8,135 nt of DNA from Acidobacteria bacterium UBA6911 (GCA_002451015.1 DKBB01000241.1:12007-20141), one strand, 5' to 3'; shown: positions 1 to 6,513, numbered from the stretch's first letter. Notes: generated from the sequence alone by a model not told the origin. A program made the numbers and translations.

Positions 1-2
1 GT

Positions 3-1340
3 ACGTTCACTGCGATTATCGGCTACGAGTGGACCTCGACAGAGGACGGAAACAATCTTCACAGAAATGTGCTTTACAGGGACGGCGGAAACAAGGCCGG
101 GCAGATGCTTCCCTTCACTACAATGGAAAGTTTCAATCCCGAAGATTTGTGGAACTGGATGGCCAACTACGAAGAAAAGACCGGCGGCAAGGTGCTTGCC
201 CTGGCTCACAACGGGAATTTAAGTAATGGGATCATGTTCCCGGTTGAAATCAATCCGGCAACCGGAAAACCCTTGACGAGTCAATATGCAAGAATCCGGG
301 CTCAATGGGAGCCGATGTACGAGGTAACGCAAATCAAAGGCGATGGCGAAGCCCACTCCTTCCTCTCCCCGAACGATGAATTCGCCGGCTACGAGCTTTG
401 GGAAAAAGGCAATCTGAATCTAAGCGTACCCAAGGAAGACGGGATGCTGCAGTACGAGTATGCAAGGGAAGCGTTGAAGAACGGGCTTAAATTGAAACGA
501 TCCCTGGGAACGAATCCCTATAAGTTCGGCATGGTGGGATCGACCGATTCCCACACGGCTTTGACAACGGCGGAGGAAGAAAATTTCTTCGGGAAACATG
601 CCGGTACGGAACCGGATCCCCATCGCGCGGAAGGCGTTGTCGGAAAGTTTGAAGACAGGGTTTACTGGGACTGGGAAATGGTTTCTTCCGGTTATGCCGG
701 AGTCTGGGCGACGGAAAATACCCGCGAGGCGCTTTTTGATGCGATGAGAAGGAAGGAAGTGTACGCCACCACCGGCCCGCGCATGCTGGTCCGTTTTTTC
801 GGCGGATGGGAGTTTAAAAAGGAAGATGCCCTGAACCGACTTCCGGCTGAAATCGGTTATACGAAGGGAGTGCCCATGGGAGGTGATCTTTACCGGGCAT
901 CCGAAGGCAAAGCACCGACTTTCCTGGTCGGTGCGCTCAAAGATCCTTTAAGCGGAAACCTGGATCGCATTCAAATTGTTAAGGGTTGGCTTGACAAGAA
1001 CGGAACCACGCACGAAAAGGTTTTTAACGTTGCCTGGGGCGATTCCGATAAACGGGCGTTGGATAAAGAAGGAAAGCTGCCCTCAGTGGGGAATACGGTG
1101 GATGTTGCGAATGCGACCTGGTCCAACACGATCGGCGATCCGGAATTGATCACCGTATGGCAAGATCCGGAATTCGATCCTGACCTTCCGGCATTTTACT
1201 ATGCACGCGTCATTGAGATTCCGACCCCCCGGTGGACGGCCTACGATGCGAAACGATTCGGAGTGAAAATGCCAGAAGAAGCTCCGATGACGACACAGGA
1301 GAGAGCCTACACAACCCCGATCTGGTACAACCCGGAATAG
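3..1340 (+). CDS. DUF3604 domain protein, 5'-truncated by window edge
   Basis: The frame is open from the first complete codon at position 3 and ends at TAG 1338-1340. This gives 445 visible residues, so the start codon lies outside the window. The GTG at 69 is internal: the codons before it read FTAIIGYEWTSTEDGNN, which is conserved DUF3604 sequence. Family hallmarks are GYEWTS (about residues 7-12), HRNVLYRD (20-27), LAHNGNLSNG (about 67-76), KGDGEAHS (about 111-118) and GSTDSHT (about 179-185). The His and Asp residues in these motifs resemble the metal ligands of PHP-like phosphoesterase or hydrolase folds. The C-terminus, with QERAYTTPIWYNP just before the stop, looks intact; family members usually have about 600-700 residues, so roughly a third is missing. 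DUF3604 proteins are often predicted to be exported, but the N-terminus is not visible here. The substrate is unknown. Family assignment is secure; function is not. Confidence 0.9.
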   Translation, partial: TFTAIIGYEWTSTEDGNNLHRNVLYRDGGNKAGQMLPFTTMESFNPEDLWNWMANYEEKTGGKVLALAHNGNLSNGIMFPVEINPATGKPLTSQYARIRAQWEPMYEVTQIKGDGEAHSFLSPNDEFAGYELWEKGNLNLSVPKEDGMLQYEYAREALKNGLKLKRSLGTNPYKFGMVGSTDSHTALTTAEEENFFGKHAGTEPDPHRAEGVVGKFEDRVYWDWEMVSSGYAGVWATENTREALFDAMRRKEVYATTGPRMLVRFFGGWEFKKEDALNRLPAEIGYTKGVPMGGDLYRASEGKAPTFLVGALKDPLSGNLDRIQIVKGWLDKNGTTHEKVFNVAWGDSDKRALDKEGKLPSVGNTVDVANATWSNTIGDPELITVWQDPEFDPDLPAFYYARVIEIPTPRWTAYDAKRFGVKMPEEAPMTTQERAYTTPIWYNPE

Positions 1341-1605
1341 GCGACTATGCAACCGGCGTGCATCCATCGGGCGAAGAGGCCGGGATAAAGGCTGGATCTT
1401 GTGAAAAAGCGGGCTGGAACTATCGGCTTATTGTCGACAGGTCTAATGGCAATTCCTACAATTCTTTGATTATCAAGGTTTTTCACTCAAGTTCTAATGA
1501 GGGGTTCAATGTAACGCCTTTCCCTTTTCATTCTTTTCAGACATTTACAAATTGCACGCATCGAAATCGGTTTGTCAGGCACACGTGAAATTTTAAGAAT
1601 TTATT
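1341..1605. other. gene-poor gap between DUF3604 gene and csp promoter
   Basis: I see no protein with recognisable motifs on either strand. The open frames crossing this stretch are antisense or out-of-frame continuations of the neighbouring genes. No convincing hairpin plus T-run follows the DUF3604 stop, so how that transcript ends is unclear. The stretch becomes AT-rich towards its right end, just before the cold-shock promoter. Confidence 0.5.
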
Positions 1606-1634
1606 TTGTTATCCGATATGGAATGAGGTATTAT
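1606..1634 (+). promoter_or_regulatory. sigma-70-type promoter for the cold-shock gene
   Basis: A -35-like TTGTTA (1606-1611) is followed after exactly 17 bp by a -10-like TATTAT (1629-1634), the ideal sigma-70 spacing, within AT-rich DNA. Transcription would begin near 1641. The start codon is at 1798, so the untranslated leader would be about 157 nt. That is close to the long leader of about 160 nt known for E. coli cspA mRNA. Seen: the hexamers and their spacing. Inferred: activity and the start site. Confidence 0.6.
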
Positions 1635-1678
1635 TCTCCGTCTAGACAGGTTTTTGTAAGATTTCGTTATTTTAATAG

Positions 1679-1713
1679 GCTGCAGACTCCTGAAGGAGTA
1701 CGCAGCTTTTTTT
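1679..1713 (+). terminator. terminator-like hairpin inside the csp leader (possible attenuator)
   Basis: A 5-bp outer stem (GCTGC 1679-1683 with GCAGC 1702-1706) and a 5-bp inner stem (ACTCC 1686-1690 with GGAGT 1695-1699) are separated by a 2x2 internal loop and capped by a TGAA tetraloop. Seven T residues follow at 1707-1713. This is the form of an intrinsic terminator, yet it lies between the promoter and the cold-shock start codon. It could attenuate csp transcription, end a short RNA of about 70 nt, or act as a temperature-responsive fold. The 3' side of the inner stem contains AAGGAG, a Shine-Dalgarno-like string that is sequestered when folded. Structure seen by eye; regulatory role inferred. 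Confidence 0.6.
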
Positions 1714-1786
1714 GTGCCCAATGAATTGCGGATGATTGCTGAAGCCAATAAAATTACAAACAGCCCCCAAGTAGGGCTAAACAAGT

Positions 1787-1791
1787 TAGGA
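1787..1791 (+). promoter_or_regulatory. ribosome binding site fixing the csp start
   Basis: TAGGA lies six bases before the ATG at 1798. It supports the 67-aa start over the upstream in-frame GTG at 1714, which falls directly after the terminator-like T-run and would add 28 residues unlike any cold-shock protein. Confidence 0.7.
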
Positions 1792-1797
1792 AAATCA

Positions 1798-2001
1798 ATG
1801 AGAGAACAAGGATCCGTAAAGTGGTTTAACAACGAAAAAGGTTATGGTTTCATCAGCCGCGATTCTGGAGATGACGTTTTTGTCCATCACAGCGCTATTC
1901 AGGGTGATGGTTTCAAATCACTCGAAGAGGGTGACAATATTGAGTTTGATGTTACGAGCGGTCCCAAAGGATTACAGGCTCAGAATGTAGTCAAGATATA
2001 A
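1798..2001 (+). CDS. cold-shock domain protein (CspA family)
   Basis: A 67-residue single cold-shock domain, the usual length for CspA-type proteins. It begins [20 protein letters not shown]. The RNP1-type motif KGYGFIS spans residues 14-20 and the RNP2-type motif VFVHH spans 27-31; their aromatic residues stack on single-stranded nucleic acid. The family acts in the cytoplasm as RNA chaperones or transcription antiterminators, and many members are expressed constitutively or on nutrient change rather than only in the cold. The long structured leader and private terminator suggest a single-gene transcript with post-transcriptional control. It converges with glgC, whose stop is about 100 bp away on the other strand. 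Start chosen on the RBS and family length. The particular Csp paralogue cannot be named. Confidence 0.93.
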   Translation: MREQGSVKWFNNEKGYGFISRDSGDDVFVHHSAIQGDGFKSLEEGDNIEFDVTSGPKGLQAQNVVKI

Positions 2002-2019
2002 GTTTGTGGATCATGCAAT

Positions 2020-2052
2020 GAAGGCTCCCGTTGGTCGGAGCCTTCACCTTTT
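2020..2052 (+). terminator. intrinsic terminator of the cold-shock gene
   Basis: A perfect 9-bp stem (GAAGGCTCC 2020-2028 with GGAGCCTTC 2037-2045) and 8-nt loop lie 19 bp after the csp stop, followed by ACC and a TTTT tract. The minus-strand reading lacks a good T-run, so this serves mainly the plus strand. Confidence 0.85.
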
Positions 2053-2078
2053 CATAAATCAATAAGTTGCTCCAGCAG

Positions 2079-2112
2079 AAAAAAATCCCACCTGGTTATT
2101 AAATTAAGGATT
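2079..2112 (-). terminator. weak candidate terminator for glgC
   Basis: On the minus strand a 5-bp stem (AATCC 2112-2108 with GGATT 2088-2084) spans the glgC stop codon and is followed by a run of seven T (2085-2079, overlapping the end of the stem). The stem is short and its loop is 19 nt, so this is a marginal call resting mostly on the T-run position right after glgC. Confidence 0.3.
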
Positions 2113-3429
2113 ATCCGATTTTCTCCGACGCCGGCCGAGTTCCGGATTCAGCAACTGTAAGGTTGTAACCTCAACGGAAGAGCGATTCCCTTCCACCACA
2201 ACGACTCCACATTCGGAGATATAATAAGATTTTGGGTCCTTTTCAAGATCGTAGCCGATCGTATCGCCCTCCCGAACGGTCACGTTCGTATCGAGTATCG
2301 CCTTGCGCACCTTTGCATTTGGACCGATATCGCAGTTGTCGAATACGACAGAATCTTCCACAACCGCGCCTGAATGCACGCGTACGGATCTGCCCAGGAC
2401 GGAATTTTTCACCAGGGCGCCGGAAATTATACATCCACTCGAAATGATGGAATCGAGCGCATGCCCTCTCCTGTTGTCCTGATCGAAAACAAATTTGGCC
2501 GGCGGATTCAATTCCCGGATCGAGCCCAGGGGCCACTGCCTGTTGTAGAGATTCAAATCCGGCGTCACCGCCCTTAAATCCATGTTGGCATCATAGAAAG
2601 CATCGATGGTCCCTACATCGCGCCAGTAAGGACGCGTATCCGGCGGATCTCCCGGGATCCGGTTCTGTCTAAAATCGTATGCAAATACGTTCGCGCGTTC
2701 CAGAAGGCCCGGAAGGATGTCCTTGCCAAAATCGTGGCTGCTATTTTCTTTGGCGGCATCCGCATAAAGTTCTTGCTCCAGAATTTCGGGAGAAAAAATG
2801 TAATTACCCATTGATGCAAAAACCATATCGGGATTATCCGGTAAAGTGGGTGCATTCGGATTTTTTTCATGGAACCGTACAATCCTGCCTTCTGCCGTTG
2901 TTTCGATCACACCGAATTCGGATGCCAGACTCCCATCCATTGGAAACGCGGCAACCGTCACATCCGCTTCCTTTTGATTGTGAAATTCGATCATTTCCCG
3001 GACGTTCATTCGATACACATGGTCTGCGCTGAACACCAGCACCAGATCGGGAGCGGCCTGCTCGATCAATTCTAGATTTTGGAAAATGGCATCCGCCGTC
3101 CCCTGGTACCAGGTTTCTCCCGGCGAGCGCATCTGGGCCGGTACGGGAACAATAAACTGTGATGGAAGAAGACTTCCGAATTGCCAGGCATCGCGCAGGT
3201 GCTGCAATAATGACTGACTTTTAAACTGGGTCAACACGTAAGTGGAATATACACCAGAGTTTACAAGGTTGCTCAGAACGAAGTCGACAATTCGATATTT
3301 GCCTGCGAATGCAACCGCCGGTTTCGACTGATCCTTTGTCAAAGGAAAAAGGCGTGTTCCTTTCCCTCCCGCCAGAACCATCGCAAGGACCCGACGATTC
3401 ATTCTTTGTACTTGCCCGGATTCCACCAT
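2104..3429 (-). CDS. glgC: glucose-1-phosphate adenylyltransferase (ADP-glucose pyrophosphorylase)
   Basis: Makes ADP-glucose and pyrophosphate from ATP and glucose-1-phosphate, the committed step of bacterial glycogen synthesis; cytoplasmic, normally a homotetramer. The 441 residues begin with the nucleotidyltransferase fold: LAGGKGTRL (19-27), SKPAV (35-39), WYQGTADA (107-114), FSADHVY with the expected catalytic Asp136, FHEKN with Lys189 matching the glucose-1-phosphate-binding lysine of E. coli GlgC, SSHDFGKDILP (230-240) and PYWRDVGT (267-274). A C-terminal left-handed beta-helix follows from about 300. At the position of E. coli Lys39, implicated in fructose-1,6-bisphosphate activation, this protein has Asp33 by hand alignment, so effector response may differ. 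The start is uncertain. ATG 3429 has only GGAG 14 nt upstream. ATG 3402 (Met10, giving MNRRVLAMVLAGG) fits the usual family start and forms an ATGA overlap with the end of an upstream open frame. No other glycogen gene lies in the window. Confidence 0.95.
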   Translation of the reverse strand: MVESGQVQRMNRRVLAMVLAGGKGTRLFPLTKDQSKPAVAFAGKYRIVDFVLSNLVNSGVYSTYVLTQFKSQSLLQHLRDAWQFGSLLPSQFIVPVPAQMRSPGETWYQGTADAIFQNLELIEQAAPDLVLVFSADHVYRMNVREMIEFHNQKEADVTVAAFPMDGSLASEFGVIETTAEGRIVRFHEKNPNAPTLPDNPDMVFASMGNYIFSPEILEQELYADAAKENSSHDFGKDILPGLLERANVFAYDFRQNRIPGDPPDTRPYWRDVGTIDAFYDANMDLRAVTPDLNLYNRQWPLGSIRELNPPAKFVFDQDNRRGHALDSIISSGCIISGALVKNSVLGRSVRVHSGAVVEDSVVFDNCDIGPNAKVRKAILDTNVTVREGDTIGYDLEKDPKSYYISECGVVVVEGNRSSVEVTTLQLLNPELGRRRRKSDNP

Positions 3430-3632
3430 GCTTTAAACCAATACTCCGAATAACTTTTATCAGCGTTACCAGCGATACTTCCCAAAACACTTATCGGATG
3501 GTTACTTATAAGTCCGTACCGAAGACAGAAAAGATAAATTTTTCTTTTTCGCGACTCTTGCACCGAACCGACTGCGGGACTGTCGGAGACTCTACAATTT
3601 GAGAGGATAGAGTCGCGACAATGAGTAAACAA
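3399..3632 (-). other. possible short coding frame or gene remnant ahead of glgC
   Basis: An open frame of 77 codons ends at TGA 3401-3399. Its stop overlaps the second possible glgC start (ATG 3402-3400) as ATGA. The N-terminal half looks random and covers the inverted repeat at 3549-3618. The last 30 or so residues, ending KSYSEYWFKAWWNPGKYKE, are protein-like, with aromatic and charged residues in a plausible pattern. I do not recognise a family. It may be the tail of a gene whose 5' part was lost, a small real gene, or chance. It overlaps the annotated glgC N-terminus by 31 bp. Confidence 0.25.
3549..3618. repeat. 10-bp perfect inverted repeat with nested stem, upstream of glgC
   Basis: TCGCGACTCT (3549-3558) is the exact reverse complement of AGAGTCGCGA (3609-3618), with 50 nt between. 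A second stem, CCGAC (3568-3572) with GTCGG (3582-3586), sits inside. A third copy of GACTCT (3588-3593) can pair with AGAGTC (3609-3614) instead, so the outer arm has two competing partners. No T-run follows the outer stem on either strand, so it is not a terminator. It lies about 120-190 bp before glgC and just after the cytochrome gene. A leader-RNA switch, an mRNA-stability element or a protein-binding palindrome are all possible. Confidence 0.55.
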
Positions 3633-3665
3633 ATACTCAACCGAAGTATGGGAACAGGCGGTTCG

Positions 3666-3686
3666 GACTGAAGGTTTCAGTCTTTT
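3666..3686 (+). terminator. 7-bp hairpin with short T-run, plus-strand orientation
   Basis: GACTGAA (3666-3672) pairs with TTCAGTC (3676-3682) around a GGT loop and is followed by TTTT (3683-3686) on the plus strand. It spans the cytochrome stop codon, which reads the other way. It could limit antisense transcription into the cytochrome gene, or end a tiny plus-strand unit: a 16-codon frame from ATG 3621 stops inside the hairpin. For the minus strand it is a hairpin without a T-run. Confidence 0.35.
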
Positions 3687-5431
3687 GGGGATATCGAAAC
3701 TTCAGCCGATTCCATCACGATGTCGGGATCGCTCCAGCCCTTGAGATCCATAAGTTTCTTGTAGGCTCTCCGGTATAGAAGGACTGCTTCGATTCTTATA
3801 TCTCCCGAATTAGGTGCGACAAACAGGAATTCACCGACATCGGATTCAAACGCCCCCAGCCGAGTATCCATCACCACCCGGGTCGGATTCCAATAGGCTG
3901 CCGTAGGGGAAACGCCCGTCCCCAATTCCTCGAGCAGCTTGACAAACACTTTTCCTGGTAGCCCGGCATAGCAGCCGTCCCCCGGATCTCCGGAACCGCA
4001 CCACTCCGGAAGAACGGGTCCTTTTTTAAGCGGGAGTTCAGAATCGTCACCGCCGTAAGCCCGGACTACAAGAATTAAATGCCGAAGAGGCGTGTCCGTT
4101 GGAACGTGATGCCCGGTGCGGTCGTTTACGACCTCTGTTCTGACCCGGATTCCTTCCGGCGATCGCTCCGCTTCAAGAGTCAAGGATACCGCGTTTTCGA
4201 GAAGATCCGCGTCTGCAGCTCCCGGCATCCTGTGGCTGACAATAGTATCGGGATCGCGTTTAAGCCCGCCCTTTTCAGGGTGGGCGAAGAGCTCCGCCCC
4301 GGAACTCGGCATATGGCAATCCTGGCACGTCTTTCCCGTCCCTTCCCTGCTGTAGGGGCTTCTCAGCCACTCCCCGAAGGAATCGTAAACAACCGTGTCC
4401 CAAAAAACTCCAAAATGGCATGGGGCGCAAAACCGGCTGTCCTTCTGAAGCTCGGAATACGTGTCCTCCCCCGGGGCAATGTCGTCCAGGGGACCGGCAA
4501 AGAACTGATGCCCCTCAAAAGGCCTCCGGAATTCATAGGAAAGCACTCCGGGTTTGTCCGGAAAAGGAAGCCCGGTGTCGGGATCGAGACGGACAGCCCA
4601 GATTTTGTGGCAGAAGTCGCAGGTAACGCCTTCGGCGCCGACTCCCCGGACCGACACGGGATCCGTGTTATAGGGCGCGTCGACCGCCGCCACGGGCAGA
4701 TGACAGGCACCGCATTCGCCGGTATGGTCCGGATTATCGAGCCTGTATCCCGGTCCGTAATAGGGCGCCTCAGGATCTGGAGGAAGCGGAACAAGTCCGT
4801 GTTCCTGCACGCGCCTGTAACGGGTGAACGGGCTCCTGCGGCCCGACATGTCTTTCCCGGTGTGCAGGGTAAGGAACCGGGGATTGACGGCGGACCGGGA
4901 ATGAGCGTCCTTGAGCCACTCGTCAACCGGAAGAGCCGGGCCTGAAGCGGCCTCGCCCCGGAAATGACACTCGGCGCATCCCTGGTCTTCGCCGGAACCG
5001 GCCGATCGGAAGGAAGGCAGCCACTCGTATTCGGGATTGTCCAGACGGCTGTGCCGCTCAAGAGAAATCGTCACGTCTTTTTCCCCGGGCAAGGCTTTTA
5101 CCGGTCCGCCAATGAAATATCCTTTAGCCCAGGCCGTAAGTTTGACCATGCCGCTGACAGAACCGGGCACAGCCAGTTCGTACTTCCCCTCAGGACCGGT
5201 TACAGCACTGTATTTCGTCGTCTGGATCCGGACCACGGCTCCGGGAAGAGTGCCTTCATCATCGCGGACGGTTCCCTCAATAATCCTTTCAGGAACCGCT
5301 TCCTCCGCAGAAATTTGAAACCGTGGACCGGCAATAATTCCGGCTAAAACGAAAACGCCCAGACACGCGATCCGTATCGAACCTCCCGCGGATGCGAAGC
5401 AGGTGCGCGGAAATAATGGAATCTTGATCAT
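3677..5431 (-). CDS. exported five-haem c-type cytochrome with N-terminal carboxypeptidase-regulatory-like domain
   Basis: 584 residues. A basic N-terminus and hydrophobic stretch (about 20-35) form a Sec-type signal, with possible cleavage near QISA-EE (about 42), so the protein should be periplasmic or outer-surface. Residues about 48-125 (IEGTVRDDEG, PGAVVRIQTT, TGPEGKYELAVPG) match a carboxypeptidase-regulatory-like beta sandwich. Five CXXCH haem-attachment motifs follow: CAECH 152, CGACH 240, CDFCH 271, CAPCH 335, CQDCH 369. Extra histidines that could serve as distal ligands include 177, 189, 308 and 400. From about 413 a haem-free beta-rich region carries TGHHVPTDTPLRH, a motif common in multihaem cytochromes of this kind. 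Two extra cysteines (478, 487) could form a disulfide. The likely role is electron transfer; substrate and partner are unknown. AGG six bases before ATG 5431 is a modest ribosome site. The start overlaps the stop of the broken upstream gene as ATGA, suggesting former translational coupling. glgC follows after 247 bp and is probably separate. Confidence 0.88.
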   Translation of the reverse strand: MIKIPLFPRTCFASAGGSIRIACLGVFVLAGIIAGPRFQISAEEAVPERIIEGTVRDDEGTLPGAVVRIQTTKYSAVTGPEGKYELAVPGSVSGMVKLTAWAKGYFIGGPVKALPGEKDVTISLERHSRLDNPEYEWLPSFRSAGSGEDQGCAECHFRGEAASGPALPVDEWLKDAHSRSAVNPRFLTLHTGKDMSGRRSPFTRYRRVQEHGLVPLPPDPEAPYYGPGYRLDNPDHTGECGACHLPVAAVDAPYNTDPVSVRGVGAEGVTCDFCHKIWAVRLDPDTGLPFPDKPGVLSYEFRRPFEGHQFFAGPLDDIAPGEDTYSELQKDSRFCAPCHFGVFWDTVVYDSFGEWLRSPYSREGTGKTCQDCHMPSSGAELFAHPEKGGLKRDPDTIVSHRMPGAADADLLENAVSLTLEAERSPEGIRVRTEVVNDRTGHHVPTDTPLRHLILVVRAYGGDDSELPLKKGPVLPEWCGSGDPGDGCYAGLPGKVFVKLLEELGTGVSPTAAYWNPTRVVMDTRLGAFESDVGEFLFVAPNSGDIRIEAVLLYRRAYKKLMDLKGWSDPDIVMESAEVSISPKD

Positions 5432-5689
5432 TTTTTACCTGAAAAGCCCTTATGCAATCGTTGCCGGATGGTATGCATGTCCATCGTTTTGTATTCGTAG
5501 CCATACTCAAAAATATGCCTGAATCCAGGCTACCTGGCCGTTTCTCATCTTGAACATATGGAAATCGGGCCGGACGTTGTTGAAAATTACATACGCAATG
5601 TCGACGCCTTTTTCCACATCCGCCAGAAATCTTCGGGGAGGGTGGGCCATGCCTGCGAAGCCCTTGGGCGATTAATTATGCTCAGGCAT
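5428..5689 (-). pseudogene. disrupted small gene ahead of the cytochrome (possible NTF2/SnoaL-like fold remnant)
   Basis: ATG 5689-5687 is preceded by AGGGAG with a 5-nt spacer, a good ribosome site. The frame reads MPEHN and meets TAA at 5674-5672. The same frame then gives strongly protein-like sequence, from FAGMAHPPRRFLADVEKGVD to RPDFHMFKMRNGQVAWIQAYF, ending at TGA 5509-5507. Removing one T from the TTTTT run just before that stop continues the protein as EYGYEYKTMDMHTIRQRLHK and on to TGA 5430-5428, which overlaps the cytochrome ATG as ATGA. The region is 262 nt, that is 87 codons plus one base, consistent with one inserted base. The strand pairing FHMFKMRNGQVAWIQAYF resembles the C-terminal half of NTF2/SnoaL-like proteins; this is a memory-based guess. 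An intact ATG at 5650 could give a 47-aa product. Alternatives are a sequencing error plus decay, or recoding. Confidence 0.6.
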
Positions 5690-6123
5690 GGTTACTCCCT
5701 GTTTCATTCCTCCTTTTGTTGTCTGCAGGCCGTTTTCCCATCGGTCGCAGATTTTGGCAAAGGCAAGTTCGGTAACTTTCGGCTTTTGCTTTTGGAAGAA
5801 CAATTAAAAATAATCACCGGTTTTACGAATGTCCTTCGGTATCGAATCCGCCCCGGTTCCTGAATAAGATGTCAAAACTAAGTCGATCTTGAATACCTGG
5901 AGAGGATTCTACAACAGTTGATAACAGGTTTAGGCGGAAATTTCGAAATTTGTGCCCGAATTCATTTTTCAGGAGACAGCCGATCAGCCATGGAACACGC
6001 AGATCTAGTGGCCTGTCAAAGAGGTACGTAGAATATATGTTACCGCATCTTTTGGCTTCATTGCTGGCATTCCGTGTATTCCAAAGGCCAATAACATATC
6101 TCACGAATCACTGTGACGGGACA
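5690..6123. other. gene-poor stretch between sxtJ-like gene and the disrupted gene
   Basis: I see no recognisable gene in these 434 bp. Open frames of about 90-100 codons exist on both strands but have random-looking composition. On the minus strand the frame of the disrupted gene stays open upstream to about 5800 and includes a fairly protein-like stretch (KVTELAFAKICDRWENGLQ), so some of this may be lost 5' coding sequence. No convincing terminator follows the SxtJ-like stop, and no clear sigma-70 promoter for the cytochrome could be placed. Confidence 0.45.
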
Positions 6124-6513
6124 CTAGTACGGGTGCTCAAGGTCTTTGGGCACACATCTATGATCTCGTTTGCGAAAAACGGAATCCCTCTCTTTTTCCC
6201 AGCTTTTAACCTGCATCGAGTCTTTTCCCATTAGCCTTCTCAGGAGGGCGACGGGGTAAACGACCAGAAAAAAGATTACAGTTAAAACGATCTTGGAAAC
6301 GACCGCACCCACCGTCGTACCTAAAGCGAACCAGAGCCTGGCAAAAGGCTTGAAAATCGGAGGATACGTCATCGCTACAAGCAGCAAGCCTATGGCCAGC
6401 AGTATGAGGAGATGCTGTTTCCAGACTTGAAAGCAAAGCAGGCAGATCAGGACCAGTGCCAATCCGGAATCCTTGCACTTTCCAACACTAATTATTTTGT
6501 CTTCCGTTTGCAT
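6124..6513 (-). CDS. SxtJ-family small membrane protein
   Basis: 129 residues. Hydrophobic segments lie at about 17-29, 33-49 and 58-93, so three or four membrane passes are expected. The tail after them (LRRLMGKDSMQVKSW and RKRDHRCVPKDLEHPY) carries the G-K-D and K-R-D-H...PKDLE pattern I associate with the SxtJ family, named after a saxitoxin-cluster gene of unknown function. The C-terminus looks complete. It lies 80 bp downstream of the carbamoyltransferase on the same strand, the usual arrangement for this family, and probably shares its transcript. The ribosome site is weak (GGA about 7 nt before ATG 6513). The DUF5989-type mini membrane protein that often follows SxtJ is not recognisable here. 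The biochemical role is unknown; help with membrane placement or substrate handling for the carbamoyltransferase is inference. Confidence 0.75.
   Translation of the reverse strand: MQTEDKIISVGKCKDSGLALVLICLLCFQVWKQHLLILLAIGLLLVAMTYPPIFKPFARLWFALGTTVGAVVSKIVLTVIFFLVVYPVALLRRLMGKDSMQVKSWEKERDSVFRKRDHRCVPKDLEHPY

Noticed and set aside
1714..1797. N-terminal extension of the cold-shock protein from GTG 1714
   Set aside because: It starts directly at the end of a terminator-like T-run, adds 28 residues with no family match, and a good ribosome site precedes ATG 1798.
3621..3671. Plus-strand 16-codon frame ending inside a hairpin with T-run
   Set aside because: No clear promoter (only a -10-like TACAAT at 3593-3598 without a matching -35) and no close ribosome site, so it is noted under the hairpin and not called as a gene.
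4079..4945. Long plus-strand open frame (288 codons) inside the cytochrome region
   Set aside because: It is antisense to the cytochrome, whose five CXXCH motifs and conserved C-terminal motif are unambiguous. The plus-strand product shows no recognisable motif and is rich in arginine and glycine, as expected for a shadow frame.
5558..5863. Plus-strand frame of 101 codons
   Set aside because: It is antisense to the disrupted gene at 5428-5689, whose minus-strand translation is far more protein-like.
5823..6104. Minus-strand frame of 93 codons after the SxtJ-like gene, considered as a missing DUF5989-type partner
   Set aside because: It starts at GTG, has no ribosome site I can support, and lacks the hydrophobic segment expected of that family; the composition looks random.
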